DNA of 5,179 nt, from assembly GCA_019115425.1 (NCBI GenBank), contig DXDO01000022.1, positions 1 to 5,179 of the forward strand, written 5' to 3'. Positions 1 through 4,837 of the stretch are shown piece by piece. The number at the start of each line of letters is the position of its first letter. Within the stretch, counting starts at the first letter, position 1. The position numbers and the translations under genes were made by a program. This DNA comes from Candidatus Agathobaculum merdigallinarum. GTDB lineage: Bacteria > Bacillota > Clostridia > Oscillospirales > Butyricicoccaceae. Under the pieces are notes generated by a model. It did not search any database. It had not been told where the DNA came from and was given only the letters and a program-made list of their open reading frames with translations.

Positions 1-5
1 AGAAA

Positions 6-82
6 TGGCGACCCGGATGGGACTTGAACCCACGGCCTCCAGCGTGACAGGCTGGCGCTCTAACCAACTGAGCTACCGGGCC
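6..82 (-). tRNA. tRNA-Asp (anticodon GTC), CCA encoded
   Basis: Read on the minus strand, this folds into a complete cloverleaf. The 7-bp acceptor stem is GGCCCGG/CCGGGTC with one G-U pair. The D arm is GCTC/GAGC, and the anticodon arm is CCAGC/GCTGG around the loop CTGTCAC. A 5-nt variable loop precedes a T arm GTGGG/CCCAT with the canonical TTCAAGT loop. The anticodon GTC (plus-strand positions 46-48) decodes the GAC and GAU aspartate codons. Discriminator G73 (position 9) is the expected aspartate identity base, and the 3' CCA (6-8) is genomically encoded. It lies downstream of hslO in the same direction, with its own promoter in between. Only five bases remain beyond it, so a following tRNA cluster cannot be judged. 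Confidence 0.98.
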
Positions 83-85
83 GAA

Positions 86-113
86 TCGCCGCCGCCGTAA
101 TCATCAGCGGCGA
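86..113 (-). other. Possible hairpin in the pre-tRNA-Asp leader
   Basis: The 7-bp inverted repeat TCGCCGC (86-92) and GCGGCGA (107-113) encloses a 14-nt loop. It lies almost exactly between the predicted transcription start (about 112) and the tRNA 5' end. The RNA leader, which RNase P would remove, could therefore fold into a short GC-rich stem. The alternating GCC triplets also allow shifted pairings, so the exact stem is uncertain and a function is not demonstrated. Confidence 0.4.
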
Positions 114-118
114 GATTT

Positions 119-147
119 ATTATATCGAAGATTGCGCAAAATGTCAA
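119..147 (-). promoter_or_regulatory. Perfect consensus sigma-A promoter for tRNA-Asp
   Basis: On the minus strand there is a -35 TTGACA (142-147), an exactly 17-bp spacer and a -10 TATAAT (119-124), all matching consensus. Transcription should start near position 112, giving a leader of about 30 nt before the mature tRNA 5' end at 82. Such a strong promoter is typical of stable RNA genes. It lies about 20 bp past the hslO stop codon, so the tRNA can be transcribed independently of that operon. Confidence 0.93.
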
Positions 148-166
148 CAGTTTTTTTACTGATTTT

Positions 167-1048
167 TCATTTTTCCGCGTGTGCCACCAGCTGGCTCAGC
201 TCATCGCCGGAAAAAGTATAAACTTTATCGCAAAACTGACAGGTCACTTCGCTTTGCTCCTGCTCCTCTGCCATTTTGCTGAGTTCAGTCTTGCCCATGC
301 TGATCAGCGCGCGCTCGACCTTCTCCCTGCTGCATGCGCAGCGATAGCCGATCTCGTCGGTTTGCAGGAAGTCCACCGTAAAGCCATCCAGCACTGTCTG
401 CACGATCTGCTCGAGTGTCATCCCCTTGTCCAGCATGGTGGTCATCGGCTCGATCTTTGCAAGATTGGCCTCCAGCCGATCAATATCCGCGTCCTTGACG
501 CCGGGCATGAGCTGCACTAGCCAGCCGCCCGCGCATTTGACCGTACAATCGGTGTCCACCAGCACGCCGAGCGCACATGCAGACGGGATCTGCTCGCTTT
601 CGGCAAAATAGCGCGTCAAATCCTCGGCAATTTCGCCGTTGACCAGCGCCACTGTGCCGGTGATCGGGTCTTTCAGGCCGATATCCTTAATGACCATCAG
701 GTAGCCGCGCCCGACGCCCGCGCCGACCGCGAGTTTGCCGTCCGGCCGGAGCGGCAGATCCGCCGCGGGATTTTGCAGATAGCCGCGCACATAGCCGTCC
801 GCATCGCCCACGCAGACGATCGCGCCCAGCGGGCCGTTGCCCTTGACCTGCACGGTCACCGAGCCGTCCTCCACCTTGAGCTGGCTGCCCATGATAGCGG
901 TCGCGGTCAGCGTGCGGCCCAGCGCTGCGGTCGCCACCGGTGTGGTATCGTGGATCTGCCGCGCGCGCTCGACCAATCCGGTCGTCACCGCGGCGGAAAT
1001 CTGGATGCCCGCGTCGCGGGCGATTGCGCGAAGCAATATATCGCTCAT
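167..1048 (-). CDS. hslO: Redox-regulated molecular chaperone Hsp33
   Basis: Hsp33 is a cytosolic holdase chaperone, activated by oxidation, that protects unfolding proteins during oxidative and heat stress. At 293 aa the protein has the usual family length. The N-terminal substrate-binding domain begins with MSDILLRAIA and contains the conserved QVKGNGPLG stretch (about 67-75) and QLMPG (179-183). The C-terminal redox switch has the diagnostic zinc-binding pair CxC (C237, C239) and CxxC (C270, C273), which in the family binds zinc when reduced and forms disulfides when oxidised. Extra cysteines occur in the N-terminal domain (C79, C158, C168, C172). The gene is last in the yerC-methyltransferase-hslO operon. 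Its ATG follows the methyltransferase stop by 6 bp, and the likely ribosome binding site (AAGAGAG, about 11 nt upstream) lies inside that gene's end. The stop is TGA, with no convincing terminator after it. Confidence 0.97.
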   Translation of the reverse strand: MSDILLRAIARDAGIQISAAVTTGLVERARQIHDTTPVATAALGRTLTATAIMGSQLKVEDGSVTVQVKGNGPLGAIVCVGDADGYVRGYLQNPAADLPLRPDGKLAVGAGVGRGYLMVIKDIGLKDPITGTVALVNGEIAEDLTRYFAESEQIPSACALGVLVDTDCTVKCAGGWLVQLMPGVKDADIDRLEANLAKIEPMTTMLDKGMTLEQIVQTVLDGFTVDFLQTDEIGYRCACSREKVERALISMGKTELSKMAEEQEQSEVTCQFCDKVYTFSGDELSQLVAHAEK

Positions 1049-1054
1049 AAAAAT

Positions 1055-1795
1055 TTAGTCTCTCTTTCGTGCGGTAAAATAAATTCGGTCCTCTCCGCCC
1101 CGGACGGGCGCAAAGGACTGGTCGCCATAGGTTTTAATCTCGGAAAAACCGGCCTTTTCCAACATAGCCGTCAACTCGCAAACCGTGTAGATGCGCTCCT
1201 CATGCGTCTCCTGCGCGCGCGTCCACAATGCACCGTCGCGCTCGAAGATGTCGAACTGATAGGCGCACAGCCCCTCCTCGACCGCCGCCTGCCAGACGCA
1301 GAACACGCCCTCGTCCTCGCGCACATAGCTGTTGCCGTCGATGCGCGCGAACTTCTCCGGAGTGTTGATATCGAACACGAACAGGCCGGTTTTGGGCTCG
1401 AGGAACAGATGCACGCGCTCGAATGCCTTTTGCAGGATTTCGGGTTCGGTCACATAGTTGACGCTGTCCAAGCAGCACAGGCAGACATCCACCGTGCCAT
1501 ACAGGTCGAGTTCCTCCATGCGCTGGTTGAGGAACAGCGGTCGCGGGTCACAGTCGATAGTATTCTGCATGGCCTGCATCAGCATTTCGGGCGACGCGTC
1601 CGCACCGATCATCTCATATCCGCGTTCTGCAAGGATTTTCGTCAAACTCCCCGTTCCGCAGGCGAGATCGAGCACCAGCTTGGGCCGCACTCCTTCGCGC
1701 GCAAACAGACGCTCAAAAAAATCCGCCCAATCCGCGTAGCCGACGTCGTCCGTAAAGCGGTCATAGTATGCCGACAGAGTCTCGTAGCTTTTCAT
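1055..1795 (-). CDS. Class I SAM-dependent methyltransferase, substrate unknown
   Basis: This 246-aa protein is predicted to be a soluble methyltransferase with the Rossmann-like SAM fold. Motif I is VLDLACGTG (41-49), the glycine-rich SAM-binding loop. The acidic residue ending strand 2 is D66 in MIGADAS, which should bind the SAM ribose. The segment from about 102 to 116 (VDVCLCCLDSVNYV) matches the strand 4 region of YqeM-like methyltransferases, and FVFDINT (139-145) fits strand 5. The start SYETLSAYYDRFTDDVGYADW resembles the usual N-terminus of this group, which supports the ATG at 1795 even though it lies inside yerC. A weak AGAAAG ribosome binding site precedes it. The gene overlaps yerC by 35 bp and is followed by hslO after 6 bp, so translation is probably coupled. 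It is cysteine-rich, with eight cysteines including CLCC at 105-108. Sequence alone does not show whether it acts on a small molecule, RNA or protein. Confidence 0.9.
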   Translation of the reverse strand: MKSYETLSAYYDRFTDDVGYADWADFFERLFAREGVRPKLVLDLACGTGSLTKILAERGYEMIGADASPEMLMQAMQNTIDCDPRPLFLNQRMEELDLYGTVDVCLCCLDSVNYVTEPEILQKAFERVHLFLEPKTGLFVFDINTPEKFARIDGNSYVREDEGVFCVWQAAVEEGLCAYQFDIFERDGALWTRAQETHEERIYTVCELTAMLEKAGFSEIKTYGDQSFAPVRGGEDRIYFTARKRD

Positions 1796-2084
1796 TGTCT
1801 TTCTTCAAGCGGTCGAGCATCCGGCGGTAGCCGTCCGACCCGTAAACCAGGCACTTGTTGACGCGGCTGATCGTTGCGGTGGACGCACCGGTCTCCTGCA
1901 CGATATCGCTGTAGATCCGTCCCTCATCCAGCATGCGCGCCACCTGAAAGCGCTGCACCATTGCGCGCAGCTCGGCGATCGTACAAAGATCCTCGAAAAA
2001 GTCATAGCATTCTTCCACGGTCTGAAGCTCCAGTATCCCGCGGAACAGGATGTCCATATCTTCATCCTTGAGTTTTCTGTTCAT
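1761..2084 (-). CDS. yerC: YerC/YecD-family TrpR-like transcriptional regulator
   Basis: This 107-aa, all-helical protein has the size and sequence of the YerC/YecD group within the Trp repressor superfamily. Typical features are the LFRGILELQTVEECYDFFEDLCTIAEL segment (13-39), the AMVQRFQVARML helix (41-52) and a helix-turn-helix at about 58-79 with the GASTATISRVNKCL recognition region. TrpR relatives bind DNA as dimers, but the effector and targets of this branch are not evident here, and tryptophan binding should not be assumed. The ATG at 2084 has an excellent ribosome binding site (GGGAGGAG, 5-6 nt upstream). It is the first gene of the operon, follows a strong promoter with an inverted repeat, and overlaps the methyltransferase gene by 35 bp. 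The symbol is given by family resemblance to Bacillus YerC. Confidence 0.92.
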   Translation of the reverse strand: MNRKLKDEDMDILFRGILELQTVEECYDFFEDLCTIAELRAMVQRFQVARMLDEGRIYSDIVQETGASTATISRVNKCLVYGSDGYRRMLDRLKKDNEKLRDSVGIL

Positions 2085-2124
2085 GCACTCTCCTCCCTTT
2101 CCTGACTTTTCTCAAGACTATACT

Positions 2125-2153
2125 ATTATACCACAACACTTTCACAGTGTAAA
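2125..2153 (-). promoter_or_regulatory. Promoter of the yerC-methyltransferase-hslO operon
   Basis: On the minus strand there is a -35 TTTACA (2148-2153), a 17-bp spacer and a perfect -10 TATAAT (2125-2130) with a TG extension just upstream (TGGTATAAT). Transcription should start near 2118, giving a leader of about 34 nt before the yerC ATG. No other promoter is obvious before the methyltransferase or hslO, so all three genes are probably driven from here. Confidence 0.85.
2136..2150. promoter_or_regulatory. Candidate operator: inverted repeat ACACT-N5-AGTGT in the yerC promoter
   Basis: A perfect 5-bp inverted repeat, ACACTTTCACAGTGT on the plus strand, lies in the -35/-10 spacer and reaches into the -35 hexamer. 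A dimeric repressor bound here would block RNA polymerase. Because the first gene encodes a TrpR-like DNA-binding protein, autoregulation is a reasonable guess. There is no CTAG core like that of the E. coli Trp operator, and a 5-bp arm could occur by chance. Confidence 0.4.
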
Positions 2154-2237
2154 GTTTGAAAAAAGCAAAGAGTTAACGCGCTGCCATCTTCCCTTAACAA
2201 AATCCCCTTTATATCCTGCGCTTTTGCGGGGCCTCCG

Positions 2238-2282
2238 AAACAAAACGAACCGCATCCATATCAGATGCGGTTCGCCTTGTTT
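2238..2282 (-). terminator. Rho-independent terminator of fba
   Basis: An 11-bp perfect stem (2246-2256 with 2264-2274, arm CGAACCGCATC) closes a 7-nt loop. Read on the minus strand, the stem runs straight into TTTTGTTT (2245-2238), the U-rich tail of an intrinsic terminator. The flanks AAACAA (2238-2243) and TTGTTT (2277-2282) can extend the stem across a 2x2 mismatch. It lies about 37 bp past the fba stop and separates fba from the yerC operon. Confidence 0.93.
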
Positions 2283-2311
2283 GTAATTTCGGAAACGATA
2301 CCTTGACCGGA

Positions 2312-3244
2312 TTACGCCTTGCCGTTGCAGCCCAGAACGTTGATCAGCTTGTGGGTGACCATGTCCTTGACAGCCTGACGGGCCGGCTTCAGGTACTGGC
2401 GCGGGTCAAAGTCCGCCGGATGCAGCGCAAAATGCTCGCGGATCGCAGCGGTGATCGCCAGACGGATATCGGAGTCGATGTTGATCTTGCAGACAGCGCC
2501 CTTGGCAGCCTCGCGGAGCATTTCCTCCGGGATGCCGATCGCATCCGGCATTGCGCCGCCGTACTGGTTGACCTTCTTTACGAAGTCCTGCGGAACGGAA
2601 GAAGATCCGTGCAGAACGATCGGGAACTCCGGCAGACGGCGGGAAACCTCTTCCAGAATGTCGAAGCGGAGCTGCGGCTTCTGGCCGGGCTTGAACTTGT
2701 AAGCGCCGTGGGAGGTGCCGATCGCGATCGCCAGCGAGTCAACGCCGGTGCGGGTCACAAAATCCTCAACCTGCGCCGGATCGGTGAACTGATGGTCGTC
2801 CGCAACAACGTCGTCCTCAACGCCGGCGAGCTGGCCCAGCTCAGCCTCTACGACAACGCCGTGTGCGTGCGCATACTCAGCAACCTGCTTTGCAACCTTG
2901 ACGTTCTCCTCGTACGGCATCGCAGAGCCGTCGAACATAACCGAGGTAAAGCCGCCGTCGATGCAGTCCTTACAGAGCTCGAAGGAGTTGCCGTGGTCCA
3001 GATGCAGCGCGATCGGGATATCCGGGCATTCGATAACCGCAGCCTCAACCATCTTGAGCAGATAGGTGTGGTTCGCGTAAGCGCGCGCGCCCTTGGATAC
3101 CTGCAGGATGACCGGAGCCTTCTGCTCCTGGCAAGCCTCGGTGATACCCTGAACGATTTCCATATTGTTCACGTTGAAAGCGCCGATGGCGTAGCCGCCG
3201 TGATACGCTTTCTTGAACATCTCGGTAGAAGTAACTAATGGCAT
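2312..3244 (-). CDS. fba: Class II (zinc-dependent) fructose-1,6-bisphosphate aldolase
   Basis: The enzyme reversibly cleaves fructose-1,6-bisphosphate to dihydroxyacetone phosphate and glyceraldehyde-3-phosphate in the cytosol, for glycolysis and gluconeogenesis. At 310 aa it has the length of the shorter Bacillus/Clostridium-type class II aldolases and the related GatY/KbaY tagatose-bisphosphate aldolases. The TIM-barrel signatures are visible: AIGAFNVNN (19-27), HLDHG (81-85) with the catalytic acid D83 and zinc ligand H84, VEAELGQLAG (132-141), GTSHG (176-180) with zinc ligand H179, LHGSSS (211-216) with zinc ligand H212, and the phosphate/substrate loop NIDSD (255-259). The ATG at 3244 follows a good GAAAGGAA ribosome binding site, after a leader of about 42 nt. 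It is a single-gene unit with its own promoter and terminator, divergent from the phosphofructokinase gene. That pairing favours fructose-bisphosphate over tagatose-bisphosphate as substrate. Confidence 0.96.
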   Translation of the reverse strand: MPLVTSTEMFKKAYHGGYAIGAFNVNNMEIVQGITEACQEQKAPVILQVSKGARAYANHTYLLKMVEAAVIECPDIPIALHLDHGNSFELCKDCIDGGFTSVMFDGSAMPYEENVKVAKQVAEYAHAHGVVVEAELGQLAGVEDDVVADDHQFTDPAQVEDFVTRTGVDSLAIAIGTSHGAYKFKPGQKPQLRFDILEEVSRRLPEFPIVLHGSSSVPQDFVKKVNQYGGAMPDAIGIPEEMLREAAKGAVCKINIDSDIRLAITAAIREHFALHPADFDPRQYLKPARQAVKDMVTHKLINVLGCNGKA

Positions 3245-3292
3245 GGTTAGACTTCCTTTCTGTGTGTGAAATTGATAAAGAATTCCATCCCT

Positions 3293-3321
3293 ATTTTAGC
3301 AGTATGTTCGAATAAAATCAA
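3293..3321 (-). promoter_or_regulatory. Promoter of fba
   Basis: On the minus strand there is a -35 TTGATT (3316-3321), a 17-bp spacer and a -10 TAAAAT (3293-3298) with an extended TG (TGCTAAAAT). The predicted start is near 3286. The stretch just upstream of the -35 contains a near-palindromic AT/GC element with A and T tracts (3332-3350). Confidence 0.8.
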
Positions 3322-3331
3322 GTGCATCCTC

Positions 3332-3350
3332 AAAAATGCGCGCAATTTTT
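3332..3350. promoter_or_regulatory. Near-palindrome between the fba and pfk promoters
   Basis: AAAAATGCGCGCAATTTTT is a palindrome broken by a single extra A: a GCGCGC core flanked by AAAAAT and (A)ATTTTT. Its nearer edge lies 10 bp upstream of the fba -35 and its other edge 54 bp upstream of the proposed pfk -35, so one bound protein could act on both genes. Its A/T tracts could instead serve as an UP-like element. I could not match it to a known CcpA, Rex or CggR site. Confidence 0.4.
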
Positions 3351-3404
3351 AGCTTGCCGCTCTACAGGCCGAACGTTTGGTAAAAAATTCTCTTTCCCAT
3401 TGAT

Positions 3405-3434
3405 TTTACAGCGGTTTTATGATACCCTTATATT
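3405..3434 (+). promoter_or_regulatory. Likely promoter of the phosphofructokinase gene
   Basis: The best candidate is a -35 TTTACA (3405-3410), an 18-bp spacer and a -10 TATATT (3429-3434), with transcription starting near 3441 and a leader of about 50 nt. Another -35-like TTGATT starts at 3401 but lacks a good -10 at the right distance. The direct repeat CAGCGG occurs at 3409-3414 and again at 3446-3451, on either side of the -10. Confidence 0.65.
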
Positions 3435-3490
3435 GCAAGAAAATGCAGCGGCAAAACCCTGTGTTTTAATTTGTTAGGAGGTTTATCATT

Positions 3491-4732
3491 ATGAGTGAAC
3501 TGAAAGGCGCTTGCGTCATCGGCCAGTCGGGCGGCCCGACCTCGGTCATCAACTCTTCCGTCCTCGGCGCGCTGGAAACCGCGCTGGACAACCCGTCCAT
3601 CACCCGTGTCTTCGGCATGGCACACGGCATCAAGGGCCTGCTGAACGACGAACTTTACGACATCGACAAGGAAGACCGCGACGAGCTGGCGCTGCTGCGC
3701 TACACCCCGTCCTCCGCGCTCGGTTCCTGCCGCTACAAGCTGGCTGATCCGGATGTGGACGACACCGATTACAAGCGCATCCTTGAGATCTTCAAGAAGT
3801 ACGACATCCGCTACTTCTTCTATAACGGCGGCAACGACTCGATGGATACCTGCAACAAGGTTTCCAAGTATATGATGAAGTCCGGTTACGAGTGCCGCGT
3901 CATGGGCATTCCGAAGACCATCGACAACGACCTGTTCGGCACCGACCACTGCCCGGGCTTTGCTTCCGCTGCCAAGTATATCGCGACCTCCTGCATGGAG
4001 ATCCATCAGGATGCGCGCGTATACGACACCGGCATGGTCTGTGTTGTTGAGATCATGGGCCGCCACGCTGGCTGGCTGGCCGGCGCTGCCGGTCTGGCGA
4101 CCGCGATGGGCGCGGGCCCGGATCTGATTTACCTGCCGGAGACCGACTTCGACATGCAGAAGTTCCTCGCGGACGTCAAGCGCATCTACGAAGAGAAGGG
4201 CAACTGCCTCGTTGCGGTTTCCGAGGGCATCCACTATGCGGACGGCTCCTTCGTATCCGAGGCAAAGACCTCTGCGACCGACGGCTTCGGCCATGCGCAG
4301 TTGGGCGGTCTGGCCGCTATGCTGGCAGACACCGTCAAGAACGAGCTGGGCTGCAAGGTTCGCGGCATCGAGCTCTCCCTGCTCCAGCGCTGCGCGGCGC
4401 ACTGCGCTTCCAAGACCGACGTGGACGAGTCCTATATGTCCGGCAAGGCTGCGGTTGAGAACGCAGTTGCCGGAAAGACCGACTATATGCCGGGCTTCAA
4501 GTGCACCCGTGATGCAAACGGCTACAAGTGCGAGATCGAGCTGCTCCCGCTGTCCGAAGTTGCGAACACCGAGAAGAAGGTTCCGCGCGACTGGATCAAC
4601 GAGGAAGGCAACGGTGTAACCCAGGCGTTCATCGACTACGCGATGCCGCTGATCGAGGGCGAGAACGTCGGCCCCAAGGTGCACGGCCTGCCGCGCTTCG
4701 CCCAGCTCAAGAAGATCAAGGCTGAGGCGTAA
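3491..4732 (+). CDS. 6-phosphofructokinase, PPi-dependent type
   Basis: The enzyme phosphorylates fructose-6-phosphate to fructose-1,6-bisphosphate in glycolysis. Residues predict pyrophosphate rather than ATP as phosphoryl donor, which would make the step reversible. At 413 aa it is longer than the roughly 320-aa bacterial ATP-PfkA and fits the PPi-PFK-type clades. Family motifs are GQSGGPTSVIN (11-21, phosphate-binding loop), NGGNDSMDT (112-120), PKTIDND (141-147) with catalytic base D145, MGRHAGWLA (189-197), and PDLIYLPE (210-217) with substrate-binding E217. The two donor-determining positions, glycine in ATP enzymes (GGDG and PGTIDND), are here D116 in GGND and K142 in PKTIDND, both as in PPi enzymes. 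The position before D116 is Asn115 rather than the usual Asp. The ATG follows a full AGGAGG (3476-3481) with 9-nt spacing. The gene is divergent from fba and ends before a strong terminator. Donor choice is inferred, not proven. Confidence 0.93.
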   Translation: MSELKGACVIGQSGGPTSVINSSVLGALETALDNPSITRVFGMAHGIKGLLNDELYDIDKEDRDELALLRYTPSSALGSCRYKLADPDVDDTDYKRILEIFKKYDIRYFFYNGGNDSMDTCNKVSKYMMKSGYECRVMGIPKTIDNDLFGTDHCPGFASAAKYIATSCMEIHQDARVYDTGMVCVVEIMGRHAGWLAGAAGLATAMGAGPDLIYLPETDFDMQKFLADVKRIYEEKGNCLVAVSEGIHYADGSFVSEAKTSATDGFGHAQLGGLAAMLADTVKNELGCKVRGIELSLLQRCAAHCASKTDVDESYMSGKAAVENAVAGKTDYMPGFKCTRDANGYKCEIELLPLSEVANTEKKVPRDWINEEGNGVTQAFIDYAMPLIEGENVGPKVHGLPRFAQLKKIKAEA

Positions 4733-4783
4733 GTTCCATTATTCTGAATACGCGCTTGCGGCGCGGGTTCGACAGAGAAAAAC

Positions 4784-4820
4784 AACGGGCAGGGCCGCAA
4801 GGCTCTGCCCGTTTGCTTTT
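4784..4820 (+). terminator. Rho-independent terminator after the phosphofructokinase gene
   Basis: A stem of about 13 bp (4784-4796 with 4801-4813, one G-U pair) is closed by a GCAA tetraloop of the stable GNRA class. It is followed by TTGCTTTT as the U-rich tail. It lies about 50 bp past the stop codon, after a small CGCGC/GCGCG hairpin at 4751-4765. It ends only 17 bp before the next start codon. Confidence 0.93.
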
Positions 4821-4837
4821 GAAAGGTGGGATCAGGG

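Noticed and set aside
145..163. ACAGT-T-tract-ACTG hairpin as a terminator for hslO
   Set aside because: The stem is only 4-5 bp of mixed sequence, and no U-tract follows it on the minus strand. It also overlaps the tRNA promoter -35.
773..1861. A 362-codon plus-strand open frame spanning the hslO and methyltransferase genes
   Set aside because: It runs antisense across three real genes and their junctions, with composition typical of an antisense shadow and no recognisable domain.
2172..2200. GTTAAC and TTAACAAAA near the yerC promoter as a possible Rex redox-repressor site
   Set aside because: Only one half resembles the TTGTTAA half-site, and the spacing between the two parts is far too long for a Rex dyad.
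2215..2236. CGCTTTTGCG-type small hairpin as a second terminator or attenuator before the yerC operon
   Set aside because: The stem is only three to four base pairs and it lies upstream of the promoter, so it has no supported role.
2303..3238. A 311-codon open frame on the plus strand covering almost the whole aldolase gene
   Set aside because: The minus-strand frame carries all class II aldolase motifs and a good ribosome binding site. The plus-strand frame has no supporting start signal or domain and is explained by codon bias.
3428..4684. A 418-codon open frame on the minus strand, antisense to the phosphofructokinase gene
   Set aside because: It mirrors a gene with clear catalytic motifs, its translation has no recognisable domain, and it is rich in Val/Ala/Leu/Arg as expected from reading GC-rich codons backwards.
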